Shown here: positions 34,727 to 44,830 of the stretch, one piece after another
Layout: each line of letters starts with the position of its first letter
Numbering within the stretch: the stretch's first letter is position 1
Source: Pseudohalocynthiibacter aestuariivivens
Lineage (GTDB): Bacteria; Pseudomonadota; Alphaproteobacteria; Rhodobacterales; Rhodobacteraceae
DNA: 64,000 bases
Assembly: GCF_011040495.1 (NCBI RefSeq)
Contig: NZ_CP049037.1
Span: 2,418,001-2,482,000, forward strand
Reading direction: 5' to 3'
Notes under the pieces: generated by a model
What the model was told of the DNA's origin: nothing
Seen by the model: only the letters and a program-made list of their open reading frames with translations
The model's database searches: none
Position numbers and translations under genes: made by a program

Positions 34727-36978
34727 CCGACCTTGCACGCGGCCAGTACAGCCATGTTCAGAATGTCGTTCGCAGTCGACGAGGTAGAACAGATCTGAAT
34801 CGATTGATCGACGCCCGACAGGATCGGCCCGATCACCGTTGCGCCCGCCATTTCCTGCATCAGCTTGACCGAGATAGATGCAGAATGCCGCGCAGGCACG
34901 ACCAGAATGTTCGCTGGACCGGTTAGCCGTTGGAACGGGTAATTTTCCTGTGCGGCAGTGTTCAGCGCCACATCGACAGTCATCTCACCTTCGAATTCAA
35001 AATCGACGCCACGTGCCTCTAGTACCTGAGGGGCCAGATGCATCTTTTCCGCGCGCTCAGAGCGGGGGTACCCAAATGTTGAAAAGCTGACAAAAGCCAC
35101 CCGTGGTTCCAGCCCCAGATGCCGCGCGACGCGCACTGATCCCTCTGCAATATTGGCCAAATCGTTCTCGTCCGGCCATTCGTGCACCAGCGTATCCGCC
35201 ACCAGCACAATCCGTCCTTTTAGCATCAGCGCCGTGACACCAACCGCCCCATTGTCAGCGTCGGCGTCAAACACATGGTTGACCAATTCCAGAACATGCG
35301 CCGATTTCCGGGTGGCACCCGTCACGAGACCATCACCATGACCATGCGCCAGCATCAATGCACCGAACACATGCCGGTCCCGAGCAGCCAGCCGGTGGGC
35401 ATCCTGCCGATCGTGTCCTTTACGCTGCAAGCGGGCATACAAAAATGACCGATAGTCATCCAGATATTCAGTATTGGCGGCGTTCACAATTTTCAGTTCA
35501 GTAAATGCATCGCCCAGACCAGCCGCTTCCAGCTTAGCCTGAACATCGGACTCGCGCCCGACGACCAGCGCCTGACCCATGCCCGCACGCTGATATTGTA
35601 CAGCGGCGCGCAACACACGCGGGTCGTCACCCTCGGCAAAGATCATGCGTGCCTGCGCATTACGCGCCCGCGCATTGATGGACCGCATGATCGCCGCGGT
35701 GGGATCCATCCGCGTCTTGAGCGTAACCTCATACGCTTCCATATCCACGATCGGACGCCGTGCAGCGCCGGTATTCATACAGGCGCGCGCCACGGCCGGC
35801 GGGATCGTGTGGATCAGACGCGGGTCAAACGGCGCTGGAATGATGTAATCACGCCCAAAGGCTAACTTGCGACCATATGCCATGCCAACTTCGTCGGGGA
35901 CATCCTCGCGCGCCAGCTTGGCCAATGCTTCGGCGCAGGCGATTTTCATCTCGTCATTGATCGCACGGGCATGCACGTCCAACGCCCCGCGAAAGAGGTA
36001 GGGGAAACCCAGAACATTGTTCACCTGATTGGGGTAATCGCTTCGGCCCGTTGCCACAATGGCATCCTCGCGCACGGCATGCGCTTCTTCTGGCGTGATC
36101 TCGGGGTCCGGGTTTGCCATGGCAAAAATAACCGGATCGGGGGCCATTGATGCCACCATGTCCTGTGTCACCGCGCCCTTGGCCGACACGCCGAGAAAAA
36201 CATCACAGTCTTTCATCGCCTCTTCCAGCGTGCGTAATTCTGTTCGCACCGCGTGGGCCGATTTCCACTGGTTCATTCCTTCGGAGCGGCCCTGATAGAT
36301 CACGCCCTTGGTGTCGCACATAATACAGTTTTCATTGCGCGCGCCCATGGATTTCAGCAACTCCAGACAGGCGATCCCTGCGGCCCCCGCGCCGTTCAAA
36401 ACGATCCGCACATCCTCGATCTTCTTGCCGGACAGATGCAGCGCATTGATCAGACCCGCTGCACAGATCACCGCCGTTCCATGCTGATCATCGTGGAAAA
36501 CGGGGATGTCCATCTCTTCCTTGAGCCGCTGCTCGATGATGAAACACTCCGGTGCCTTGATGTCCTCTAGGTTGATTCCGCCAAATGTCGGCCCCATCAG
36601 TCGCACGGCGTTACAGAACGCATCCGGATCTTCGGTATCCAGTTCGATATCGATGCTGTTTACATCTGCGAACCTTTTAAACAGGACCGCCTTGCCCTCC
36701 ATCACCGGTTTTGACCCCAGCGCGCCAAGGTTTCCCAACCCAAGAACTGCCGTCCCATTCGAGATGACAGCCACCAGATTACCCTTGTTGGTATAGTCAT
36801 ACACCGTCTCGGGATTCTCGGCGATCGCGAGGCACGGCACAGCCACACCCGGCGAATAGGCCAGGCTCAGATCGCGCTGCGTGGTCATCGGGACCGTTGC
36901 GCTAATCTCGAATTTTCCGGGTGTCGGCTCCAAATGAAAAGCCAGCGCCTCTTCATCGGTGAATTTTGGTTTGGCCAT
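34723..36978 (-). CDS. maeB: NADP-dependent malic enzyme with phosphotransacetylase-like domain
   Basis: Decarboxylates malate to pyruvate with NADP, supplying NADPH and pyruvate in growth on organic acids. The 751-residue protein has a malic enzyme domain (about 1-420: SLAYSPGVAVP, FHDDQHGTAVICAAGL, VLNGAGAAGIACLELL, FAMANPDPEI) joined to a C-terminal phosphotransacetylase-like domain (about 430-751: ARMIFAEGDDPRVLRAA, DGLVTGATRKSAHVL, VVPARHSASISVKLMQ). The C-terminal domain is usually catalytically inactive and controls the enzyme through acetyl-CoA. Divergent from mutS with a 134-nt gap. Confidence 0.96.
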   Translation of the reverse strand: MAKPKFTDEEALAFHLEPTPGKFEISATVPMTTQRDLSLAYSPGVAVPCLAIAENPETVYDYTNKGNLVAVISNGTAVLGLGNLGALGSKPVMEGKAVLFKRFADVNSIDIELDTEDPDAFCNAVRLMGPTFGGINLEDIKAPECFIIEQRLKEEMDIPVFHDDQHGTAVICAAGLINALHLSGKKIEDVRIVLNGAGAAGIACLELLKSMGARNENCIMCDTKGVIYQGRSEGMNQWKSAHAVRTELRTLEEAMKDCDVFLGVSAKGAVTQDMVASMAPDPVIFAMANPDPEITPEEAHAVREDAIVATGRSDYPNQVNNVLGFPYLFRGALDVHARAINDEMKIACAEALAKLAREDVPDEVGMAYGRKLAFGRDYIIPAPFDPRLIHTIPPAVARACMNTGAARRPIVDMEAYEVTLKTRMDPTAAIMRSINARARNAQARMIFAEGDDPRVLRAAVQYQRAGMGQALVVGRESDVQAKLEAAGLGDAFTELKIVNAANTEYLDDYRSFLYARLQRKGHDRQDAHRLAARDRHVFGALMLAHGHGDGLVTGATRKSAHVLELVNHVFDADADNGAVGVTALMLKGRIVLVADTLVHEWPDENDLANIAEGSVRVARHLGLEPRVAFVSFSTFGYPRSERAEKMHLAPQVLEARGVDFEFEGEMTVDVALNTAAQENYPFQRLTGPANILVVPARHSASISVKLMQEMAGATVIGPILSGVDQSIQICSTSSTANDILNMAVLAACKVG

Positions 36979-37112
36979 TGGCGATGTTCATCCTTGCAAA
37001 ACGGTTGCACATCCATAACCGCCCTTTTGCACAGCCTCAACTGGAACGCGCTTTTGGCTTTCGCAGCGCCGCGTCGCTTTGTAGGGTCCGGCAAACGCGA
37101 TTGGGGGATTTC

Positions 37113-39782
37113 GTGACTGCTGCAGGACCAACCGCAACGCCCATGATGGCACAATACCTTGAGATAAAGGCAGAGTATCCCAATGCACTGCTGTTTTATC
37201 GGATGGGCGACTTTTACGAATTGTTCTTTGACGATGCGGCGCTTGCTGCCGAGGCGCTGGATATCGCGCTAACAAAAAGGGGCAAGCATCTGGGAGAGGA
37301 CATTGCGATGTGCGGCGTTCCTTTCCATGCAGCCGAAGGGTATCTGTTGACGCTCATCCGCAAGGGCTTTCGCGTGGCGGTATGCGAGCAACTGGAAAGC
37401 CCGGCAGAGGCCAAGAAGCGTGGCGGAAAGTCCGTGGTCAAACGCGGTGTTGTGCGGCTGGTCACGCCCGGTACGCTGACCGAAGAAAGCCTGCTGGAAG
37501 CGCGGCAGCACAATTACCTCGCGGCGATCGCCGAAGTACGCGGCGATCACGCGCTGGCATGGACCGATATTTCGACGGGTGCGTTTCATGTGATGCCTCT
37601 TACAGCAGCGCACATCCCCCCCGAATTGGCACAGTTGCGGCCCAGCGAAGTGATTGCGGTAGATCAAGCAAACCTTGATTGGGCTGAAACAGTCTCTGAA
37701 ATCGGCGCGTCGCTGACCCCACTTGGACGCGCAGCATTTGACAGCACGGGTGCTGAAAAACGTCTCTGTTCGCTTTTCGGTGTCAGCACGCTTGATGCTT
37801 TTGGCAGTTTCACCCGACCTGAGATGGCCGCGATGGGCGCGCTTGTCGAATATCTCGACCTGACGCAAAAGGGCAAACTCCCCCTGCTGCGCGCACCGCA
37901 GCGTGAAGACCGTGCAGGCGCGATGCAGATAGATGCAGCAACGCGGCGCAATCTGGAGTTAACTCACGCTCTATCCGGTGGCAGAGCTGGCTCGCTCCTC
38001 GCCACGATTGACAGAACCGTAACGGCCGGGGGCGGACGCCTGCTTGAGCGCCGATTATCCAGCCCATCCCGCAATCTGAACGTTATCCGTGATCGTCTGG
38101 AGACACTTGCATTTGCGCAGGAACAGGGTCGATTATCGGCTGATCTGCGCGCCACGTTGCGCAAGGTCCCCGATCTCGACCGGGCTTTGTCCCGGCTCGG
38201 CCTGGATCGGGGTGGTCCGCGTGATCTGGCCGCAGTTCGGAATGCTCTGGTACAAGCCCAAGCCATCGCTGGCATGTTTGCGGGTATCACTTTGCCTAAA
38301 TTGACCGCAGACGCGGCCACCGCGTTGACCGGACATGACAAAATCATCGCATTACTGGAACAGGCTCTGGTTGCTGAACCGCCTCTGCTGGCGCGTGACG
38401 GTGGATTCATTGCGTCTGGTCACGATCCTGGATTGGATAAAGCCCGCCAGTTGCGTGACGAGGGGCGCAGCGTGATTGCAGGGATGCAGGCAGATTATGC
38501 CAAGCAAACCGGTATCGCAGCACTAAAGATCAAACATAACAACGTTCTGGGATACTTCGTCGAAGTCACCGCAACCCACGCCGAAAAAATGCTTTCAGAG
38601 CCCTTGAACGAGCTGTTCAAACATCGGCAGACAACAGCCAATCAGGTCCGGTTCACAACCGTTCCATTGTCAGAGATGGAAACGCGCATACTGAACGCGG
38701 GCGGGCGCGCGTTAGAGATAGAAAAGCGGCTCTATCACAGCCTGACTCGTGTCGTTTTGGACAACTCCGCACAAATTTCCCAGACCGCTCGCGCGCTGTC
38801 TGAACTGGACCTGACCACCGCCTTGGCCGATCTTGCCACCGAACAGAACTGGTGCAGTCCGCACGTCGACGACAGTCGCGCATTGGTGATTGAGGGCGGA
38901 CGGCATCCCGTAGTGGAGGCCGCTCTGCGTAGTCAGGGCGGTGGACCGTTTATCGCCAACGGGTGTGATCTGGGCGAAGACAGTGATATCTGGTTGCTGA
39001 CTGGTCCCAACATGGCAGGTAAATCGACTTTCCTGCGTCAGAACGCCCTCATCGCCTTGCTGGCTCAGATGGGTAGTTACGTTCCGGCCAAGTCGGCCCA
39101 TATCGGTATTGTCAGCCAATTGTTCAGCCGCGTGGGTGCATCCGATGATCTGGCACGTGGACGATCCACGTTCATGGTCGAAATGGTCGAGACTGCCGCG
39201 ATCCTTAATCAAGCGGACGATGCAGCACTGGTGATTCTGGATGAGATCGGGCGCGGCACAGCTACGTATGATGGGCTTTCCATCGCTTGGGCCACCTTGG
39301 AACATTTGCACGATGTAAACGCCTGTCGCGCGCTCTTTGCGACGCACTACCACGAATTGACCAATCTGACTGACAAACTGGATCGCGTCGAAAACGCTAC
39401 GGTAAACGTCAAGGAACACGATGGCGACGTCATCTTTCTGCATGAAGTACGGCGCGGGGCTGCGGATCGATCCTATGGTGTTCAGGTCGCCAAACTGGCC
39501 GGGCTGCCAGCGGCTGTGGTTGATCGCGCCCGTATCGTGCTGGACGCGTTGGAACGCGGCGAACGCGAGGGCGGTGCGACCCGGTCGACACTGATTGACG
39601 ATCTGCCGCTGTTTTCTGCACGCCCTGCCACGCCGGCACCTGCGCAGACCTCAGCGTCTGAAGTCGAATCGCGCCTGGCCGATGTATTGCCAGATACATT
39701 AACCCCGCGTGAGGCCTTGGATCTGGTCTACGATCTTAAGACGTTGTTGGAGAGTCATCATGGTGACAAACGCGCCAAATAG
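37113..39782 (+). CDS. mutS: DNA mismatch repair protein MutS
   Basis: MutS recognises mismatches after replication. The 889-residue product has the mismatch-binding domain (MMAQYLEIKAEYPNALLFYR, MGDFYELFFDDA including the Phe-x-Glu-like wedge), the core and clamp regions, and the ABC-type ATPase with LTGPNMAGKSTFLRQ, STFMVEMVETA and VILDEIGRGTATYDG. I choose the GTG at 37113 preceded by GGGGG. An open frame extends back to 36966 but has no family likeness. The end overlaps the CocE-like gene by 23 nt. Confidence 0.96.
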   Translation: MTAAGPTATPMMAQYLEIKAEYPNALLFYRMGDFYELFFDDAALAAEALDIALTKRGKHLGEDIAMCGVPFHAAEGYLLTLIRKGFRVAVCEQLESPAEAKKRGGKSVVKRGVVRLVTPGTLTEESLLEARQHNYLAAIAEVRGDHALAWTDISTGAFHVMPLTAAHIPPELAQLRPSEVIAVDQANLDWAETVSEIGASLTPLGRAAFDSTGAEKRLCSLFGVSTLDAFGSFTRPEMAAMGALVEYLDLTQKGKLPLLRAPQREDRAGAMQIDAATRRNLELTHALSGGRAGSLLATIDRTVTAGGGRLLERRLSSPSRNLNVIRDRLETLAFAQEQGRLSADLRATLRKVPDLDRALSRLGLDRGGPRDLAAVRNALVQAQAIAGMFAGITLPKLTADAATALTGHDKIIALLEQALVAEPPLLARDGGFIASGHDPGLDKARQLRDEGRSVIAGMQADYAKQTGIAALKIKHNNVLGYFVEVTATHAEKMLSEPLNELFKHRQTTANQVRFTTVPLSEMETRILNAGGRALEIEKRLYHSLTRVVLDNSAQISQTARALSELDLTTALADLATEQNWCSPHVDDSRALVIEGGRHPVVEAALRSQGGGPFIANGCDLGEDSDIWLLTGPNMAGKSTFLRQNALIALLAQMGSYVPAKSAHIGIVSQLFSRVGASDDLARGRSTFMVEMVETAAILNQADDAALVILDEIGRGTATYDGLSIAWATLEHLHDVNACRALFATHYHELTNLTDKLDRVENATVNVKEHDGDVIFLHEVRRGAADRSYGVQVAKLAGLPAAVVDRARIVLDALERGEREGGATRSTLIDDLPLFSARPATPAPAQTSASEVESRLADVLPDTLTPREALDLVYDLKTLLESHHGDKRAK

Positions 39783-41736
39783 GGAGATTGAAATTCAACC
39801 CGATATGGGTATTCCGCTGCCGGACGGGACACGACTATCTGCCAAAGTCTGGATGCCCGTAGATGCCCGAAAATCACCGCTTCCCGCGATCGTCGAGTAT
39901 CTGCCATATCGTAAATCGGACGGCACTGCCGCCCGCGACCACGGAATGCATCTGCATTTTGCCAAGGCGGGTTATGTCTGCTTGCGCGTGGACCGGCGGG
40001 GCTGCGGCGACAGTAATAGCCTGTTCGACGATGAATATTCCGAGCAGGAATTGCAGGACGGCGTCGATCTGCTGCACTGGATTGCCGAACAACAATGGTG
40101 CAACGGCCGGATCGGGATGCAGGGTATATCATGGGGTGGCTTCAACGCTGTGCAGATCGCCGCGCGCGCGCCCGAACCGCTCAAGGCGGTGATCAGCATC
40201 GGTACAACCGTTGATCGGTATTCGGACGACATTCATTACAAAGGCGGTATACAACTGGGCGAAAACATCGGATGGGCCGCAACTGTCCTTTCATGGTTCT
40301 CGACCCCGCCTGACCCCCAAATCGTCGGTGATGCGTGGCGTGAAACTTGGTTGGAGCGGTTAAACTCCGCGCCTTTCCTAGCCCAAACATGGATGGATCA
40401 CCCAGATCGTGATTCCTACTGGCAGCATGGCTCTATTTGCGAGGATTATGCGGCGATCAAAGCCCCCGTGCTGGTCATGGGCGGGCAACATGACGGATAC
40501 CGCAACGCAATGGCCCACATGGCCGCGAACCTGTCCTCTCCGGTCAAAGCCATTTTTGGACCTTGGGATCATAAATACCCCAATATCAGTAATATAGCCC
40601 CTGCGATCGACTATCTGGCAGAGGCGTTGCGTTGGTGGGATCACTGGCTGAAGGACACAGACACCGGTGTGGCCGATGATCCTGCGATGCGCGCCTACAT
40701 CATGGACAGCGTCGCGCCCGATCCTGCGCTGAACCACCGGCCCGGTCGTTGGGTTAGCGTGGCGGAGTGGCCCAGTTCTGCAATAACAGAGACTATTTTG
40801 TATTTTGGCGACGGGACATTAGGTCAAGCTGCGCCGTTTTCCGCACAGATCGAGACTGATCTTATGTGCGGTGTGGCATGTGGTGAGTATTTTCCCTTTG
40901 GCACCGGGACGCGCGAGCTACCGGATGATCAAACGTTGGATGACAACGCTTCCACCTGCTTTGACTCCGCGCCTTTGTCGGCAGACATGACGCTGCTCGG
41001 AGGGCCACAGGTTACACTACGGGTGGCATCCGATCAGCCACGCGCACAAATGATCGTGCGGCTCTGCGATTTGCGTCCCGATGGTACGTCTGCCTTAATT
41101 TCCCTCGGAATGTTGAACCTGCGCCATCGTGATGGTTTTGACGAGGGCCGCGATCTGGTGGTCGATCAAGTCTATGACATTCACGTACCACTGGATCAAT
41201 CTGCTTATCGTCTCCCCGCTGGCCATCGGCTTCGGCTGGCAATTTCGAACAGCTATTGGCCGTATTGCTGGCCTGAAGCTGTGCCATTCACCCTAACCGT
41301 TACAGGGGGCTCACTTAGCCTACCGGAACTGCGTGGGGCCGTTTCCAACGCAGAGTTTGACCCGCCAAGCCCTATGGAGGTGCGCCCATATCGCGTCCTG
41401 CGAGAACGACATGGATCAAAAACCACCGACACAGACGCAGGATCGCGCGTGCAGATTTCCGTCGACCACGGGTTAGTCGAGGATGTCGAAACCGGGCTGA
41501 TCACAGGAAGCAGTATCTTGGAGACTTGGCAGATCCTTCGCGACGACCCGGCTTCTGCCGAGGTAGATATCCTGTGGTGCCGCAGCTTTGGTCTAGGGGA
41601 GTGGATGGTGCACACCGAGGTAGAAACACACATGCGCGGTCATTGTGACCGATTCGAATTCGGTCACACCCTGCGCGCTTATGAAGACGACCTGCTGATT
41701 TTTGAACGCGAGATGCGTGGGTCCGCGCCGCGTTAA
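39760..41736 (+). CDS. CocE/NonD-family hydrolase (X-Pro dipeptidyl-peptidase S15-like)
   Basis: The 658-residue protein has an alpha/beta hydrolase domain with IVEYLPYRKSDGTAARD, VDRRGCGDS, the nucleophile elbow GISWGGFNA (Ser124), GGQHDGYRNAM and GPWDHKYPNI for the acid and histidine. A C-terminal jelly-roll domain follows (VTLRVASDQPRAQMIVRLCD, RLRLAISNSYWP). Family members include cocaine esterase, alpha-amino acid ester hydrolases and X-Pro peptidases. No signal peptide, so it is probably cytoplasmic. It starts inside the end of mutS with GGAGAG upstream, so it may be co-expressed with it, an odd pairing. Substrate unknown. Confidence 0.87.
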   Translation: MVTNAPNREIEIQPDMGIPLPDGTRLSAKVWMPVDARKSPLPAIVEYLPYRKSDGTAARDHGMHLHFAKAGYVCLRVDRRGCGDSNSLFDDEYSEQELQDGVDLLHWIAEQQWCNGRIGMQGISWGGFNAVQIAARAPEPLKAVISIGTTVDRYSDDIHYKGGIQLGENIGWAATVLSWFSTPPDPQIVGDAWRETWLERLNSAPFLAQTWMDHPDRDSYWQHGSICEDYAAIKAPVLVMGGQHDGYRNAMAHMAANLSSPVKAIFGPWDHKYPNISNIAPAIDYLAEALRWWDHWLKDTDTGVADDPAMRAYIMDSVAPDPALNHRPGRWVSVAEWPSSAITETILYFGDGTLGQAAPFSAQIETDLMCGVACGEYFPFGTGTRELPDDQTLDDNASTCFDSAPLSADMTLLGGPQVTLRVASDQPRAQMIVRLCDLRPDGTSALISLGMLNLRHRDGFDEGRDLVVDQVYDIHVPLDQSAYRLPAGHRLRLAISNSYWPYCWPEAVPFTLTVTGGSLSLPELRGAVSNAEFDPPSPMEVRPYRVLRERHGSKTTDTDAGSRVQISVDHGLVEDVETGLITGSSILETWQILRDDPASAEVDILWCRSFGLGEWMVHTEVETHMRGHCDRFEFGHTLRAYEDDLLIFEREMRGSAPR

Positions 41737-41750
41737 GCGACGCGCCCGAA

Positions 41751-42314
41751 CTATCCCTGCATTGACGAGACACCGACCTGCGCCGGACGCAAGATACGGT
41801 CATGCAGCATGAAACCTTCGGCAGAAACCTGAATAATTTCACCTGCCTTGGTTCCGGGCAACGGCGCCTCGAACATCGCCTCGTGTTGCTGTGGGTCGAA
41901 CCGATCGCCAATCTCGGGCGAGACGATCTGCATACCGTGACGACGAAAAACATTCAGCAATTCGCGCATGGTCAGCTCAATACCCTCGATCAGACCGGGG
42001 GCCGCAGCCTTTTGATCCTCTTTAACAGTTTCCAGCGCGCGCTTCATGTTGTCGTATACCGGCAACAGATCGCGAGCCAGCTTTGACCCGCCATAATTTT
42101 CGGCCTCGCGCCGGTCGCGGTCGGCACGTTTGCGCACGTTCTCGGCGTCCGCCAGCGCGCGCATAAACTTGTCCTGAAACGAATCCCGCTCTGCACGCAA
42201 TGTGTCCAGCTCGACATCAGCATCTGAAATTTCCGCGTTGGCGGCCTCGTATTCCTCGGCTTCCACCTGCTCTAGATCGTCGAGAAAGTCGTCGTTTTTT
42301 GGCTCGGCCATCAT
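41751..42314 (-). CDS. grpE: Co-chaperone GrpE
   Basis: GrpE is the nucleotide exchange factor of DnaK. The 187-residue protein has an acidic N-terminal tail, the long coiled-coil helix (LRAERDSFQDKFMRALADAE, NVRKRADRDRREAENYGGSK) and the C-terminal beta domain ending GFMLHDRILRPAQVGVS. It follows hrcA by 9 nt on the same strand, the usual heat-shock pairing in alphaproteobacteria. An alternative ATG lies at 42311. Confidence 0.95.
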   Translation of the reverse strand: MMAEPKNDDFLDDLEQVEAEEYEAANAEISDADVELDTLRAERDSFQDKFMRALADAENVRKRADRDRREAENYGGSKLARDLLPVYDNMKRALETVKEDQKAAAPGLIEGIELTMRELLNVFRRHGMQIVSPEIGDRFDPQQHEAMFEAPLPGTKAGEIIQVSAEGFMLHDRILRPAQVGVSSMQG

Positions 42315-42323
42315 TTCTGCCCT

Positions 42324-43424
42324 CTAACTTCTGTCGGCGATCAGCTTGCCTACCAGCTGCGCCGTGTAATCCACAATCGGAACGATCCGCCCATAGTTGA
42401 GCCGCGTGGGTCCGATGACCCCAACCGCACCGACAATCTTTCGATCAGCGTTCATATAAGGAGAGACGACCAAAGAGGAACCCGAAAGTGAGAAAAGTTT
42501 GTTCTCTGAGCCGATAAAAATGCGCACACCTTCGCCCTCATCCGCCAGCTCTAGGAAATTTGCAATATCACGTTTGCGTTCCAGATCGTCAAAGAGCGTT
42601 TTAATGCGGCTCAGGTTGTCCTCTGACTCGTCACCAGCCAGCAAGTTTGACCGCCCACGAACGATGAGCCGATCAGGTCCATCGCCTTCGCCTTCGCCCG
42701 ACCATACGGCCAGTCCGCTTTCGACCATCGCATGCGCGAGCTGATCAATTTCCTGCCGCCGGTCCGTGATCTGTCGGGAGATGACCGTCTGAAGGTCAGA
42801 CAGGGTGCGCCCCTCAATCAGCGCATTTAGGAAATTTGCAGCTTCGCGCATAGAACTGGGCGTCTGCCCCGGAGGCGGCGTAAAAATCCGGTTCTCGACA
42901 TGGCCATCGCCAAACACCAGCACCACCAACGCCCGGTCGTGGCCAAGGCTGACAAACTCTATATGTTTGATCGGTGCTTCGTGTTTTGGGGCCAGCACCA
43001 GCGATGCACCTTGGGTTACGCCCGACAACGCTGCGCCGATACGGTCCAACACACCGCTGACATCCTGACTATTGCTGGACATGGTCGCATCCATCAACTG
43101 CCGATCCGATGTTTGCAGATCGCCCACCTCTAACAGACCGTCAACAAACATGCGTAGGCCGCCCTCGGTTGGCACCCGACCTGAACTGACATGCGTGCTG
43201 CCCAACAGACCCATATATTCAAGATCCTGCATCACGTTACGGATCGTTGCCGCACTGACCTTCTCGCTCATGTCGCGAGTCAATGTCCGCGACCCAACCG
43301 GCGTCCCCGTGGCGAGATAGCCCTCGACAACGCGACGGAACACCTCGCGCGAGCGTTCATTCATTTCTTCCAGCAGTTGTTTGCCGTCGATCATCTGGGC
43401 ACCGGTCCTTTGCTGGTCTGCCAT
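42324..43424 (-). CDS. hrcA: Heat-inducible transcription repressor HrcA
   Basis: HrcA represses heat-shock genes by binding CIRCE elements. The 366-residue product has the N-terminal winged helix ([79 protein letters not shown]) and the HrcA core with IFIGSEN and [20 protein letters not shown] at the end. I take the ATG at 43424. A GTG at 43463 and an ATG ten codons further in (43394) are alternatives, none with a strong site. No CIRCE element lies upstream of this operon, so it may not regulate itself that way. Operon with grpE. Confidence 0.93.
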   Translation of the reverse strand: MADQQRTGAQMIDGKQLLEEMNERSREVFRRVVEGYLATGTPVGSRTLTRDMSEKVSAATIRNVMQDLEYMGLLGSTHVSSGRVPTEGGLRMFVDGLLEVGDLQTSDRQLMDATMSSNSQDVSGVLDRIGAALSGVTQGASLVLAPKHEAPIKHIEFVSLGHDRALVVLVFGDGHVENRIFTPPPGQTPSSMREAANFLNALIEGRTLSDLQTVISRQITDRRQEIDQLAHAMVESGLAVWSGEGEGDGPDRLIVRGRSNLLAGDESEDNLSRIKTLFDDLERKRDIANFLELADEGEGVRIFIGSENKLFSLSGSSLVVSPYMNADRKIVGAVGVIGPTRLNYGRIVPIVDYTAQLVGKLIADRS

Positions 43425-43456
43425 TAAATCCGTAGGGTTGGAAAGGTCAATCGGGG

Positions 43457-43484
43457 TTGGCACTTGGACGCGCCCGCGCTATCC
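43457..43484 (+). promoter_or_regulatory. Candidate promoter for rph-rdgB-hemW
   Basis: TTGGCA and CTATCC are spaced by 16 nt in the short gap between divergent hrcA and rph. The -10 is a poor match, so the call is tentative. Confidence 0.3.
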
Positions 43485-43512
43485 CCTGCGCAAAGCGAGA
43501 AAGGACAACGCA

Positions 43513-44229
43513 ATGCGGCCTTCGGGAAGAAATCTAGGTGAAATGCGCAGCGTTTCAATCGAAACCGGTGTTACGAAACATGCTGAAGGATCCTGTATGA
43601 TCCGGATCGGCGATACTCATGTGCTGTGTACAGCCACGATTGAGGATCGCGTTCCGCCGTTTATCAAAGGTTCGGGTCTGGGTTGGGTCACTGCCGAATA
43701 CGGCATGCTGCCACGTTCGACCACCTCGCGTATGCGTCGAGAGGCGTCAGCCGGCAAACAGGGCGGACGCACCGTTGAAATCCAGCGTCTTATTGGCCGC
43801 TCATTGCGCGCCGGTGTTGATCGTGTCGCATTGGGCGAGCGCCAGATCACCATCGACTGCGATGTGATACAGGCCGATGGCGGTACGCGCTGTGCGTCAA
43901 TCACGGGTGGCTGGGTTGCTCTTAAACTGGCCGTGCAAAAACTGATGAAGGCCGGCGAAGTGATCAGTGATCCCCTGACCGATCCTGTGGCCGCGGTATC
44001 CTGCGGTATCTACGCCGGGCAGCCTGTTCTTGACCTTGATTACCCCGAGGACAGCGAGGCCGGTGTTGATGGTAACTTCATCATGACAGGCTCCAAGCGT
44101 CTGATCGAAGTACAGATGTCTGCAGAAGGCTCTACATACTCGCGCGACCAGATGAACCAATTGCTTAATCTGGCAGAGGCTGGCGTGGATCAGTTGGTGG
44201 CTGCGCAACTGGCGGCCGTTAATGCGTAA
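43513..44229 (+). CDS. rph: Ribonuclease PH
   Basis: Trims the 3' ends of tRNA precursors with phosphate. The 238-residue protein starts [20 protein letters not shown]. It has the phosphate and catalytic elements [27 protein letters not shown] [35 protein letters not shown] and [25 protein letters not shown] lies 8 nt before the ATG. It overlaps rdgB by 8 nt, and the three genes rph-rdgB-hemW form one run. Confidence 0.97.
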   Translation: MRPSGRNLGEMRSVSIETGVTKHAEGSCMIRIGDTHVLCTATIEDRVPPFIKGSGLGWVTAEYGMLPRSTTSRMRREASAGKQGGRTVEIQRLIGRSLRAGVDRVALGERQITIDCDVIQADGGTRCASITGGWVALKLAVQKLMKAGEVISDPLTDPVAAVSCGIYAGQPVLDLDYPEDSEAGVDGNFIMTGSKRLIEVQMSAEGSTYSRDQMNQLLNLAEAGVDQLVAAQLAAVNA

Positions 44230-44830
44230 GTTTTCGGGCGATACTCTGCTGGTTGCCACGCATAACGCGGGCAAGCTCGAAGAGATTGCACACTTGCTAG
44301 AGCCTTACGCTGTGTCGGTGATTGGCGCGGCGGCCAAAAACCTGCCAGAGCCGGACGAGACTGAAACCACCTTTGTCGGGAATGCCCGAATCAAGGCACA
44401 CGCCGCAGCCAAGGCCACTGGCCTACCCGCGCTATCCGATGATTCAGGGCTAGAGATCGACGGGCTTGATGGCGCACCCGGAGTGTACACCGCCGATTGG
44501 TCTGAGACGCCGAATGGCCGCAACTTTGTTTTGGCCATGACCAAGACGCATGATTTGCTGTTGTCGCGGAACGCTCCGAAACCTTGGGAAGCCCGGTTTT
44601 GCTGTACGCTGGTTCTTGCATGGCCGGACGGTCACGACGAAGTGTTCCCCGGCACAGTAGAAGGTCAGATCGTCTGGCCCATGCGCGGGGCACAGGGACA
44701 CGGGTATGATCCCATTTTTCAACCCAAAGGCCATGACATCACATTCGGTGAAATGGATCGCTGGGAGAAAAACCAATTGAGCCACCGAGCGGATGCGTTC
44801 GCCAAACTGGTGCAAGGCTGCTTTGACTGA
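44222..44830 (+). CDS. rdgB: RdgB/HAM1-type non-canonical purine NTP pyrophosphatase
   Basis: Removes ITP, dITP and XTP from the nucleotide pool. The 202-residue protein has [18 protein letters not shown] at the N-terminus, the metal-binding [21 protein letters not shown], and the C-terminal GYDPIFQP and [14 protein letters not shown]. It overlaps rph (8 nt) and hemW (8 nt). Length and motifs match the family. Confidence 0.95.
   Translation: MRKFSGDTLLVATHNAGKLEEIAHLLEPYAVSVIGAAAKNLPEPDETETTFVGNARIKAHAAAKATGLPALSDDSGLEIDGLDGAPGVYTADWSETPNGRNFVLAMTKTHDLLLSRNAPKPWEARFCCTLVLAWPDGHDEVFPGTVEGQIVWPMRGAQGHGYDPIFQPKGHDITFGEMDRWEKNQLSHRADAFAKLVQGCFD

Noticed and set aside
43425..43512. Possible CIRCE element upstream of hrcA
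   Set aside because: No TTAGCACTC-N9-GAGTGCTAA match in the hrcA/rph gap.
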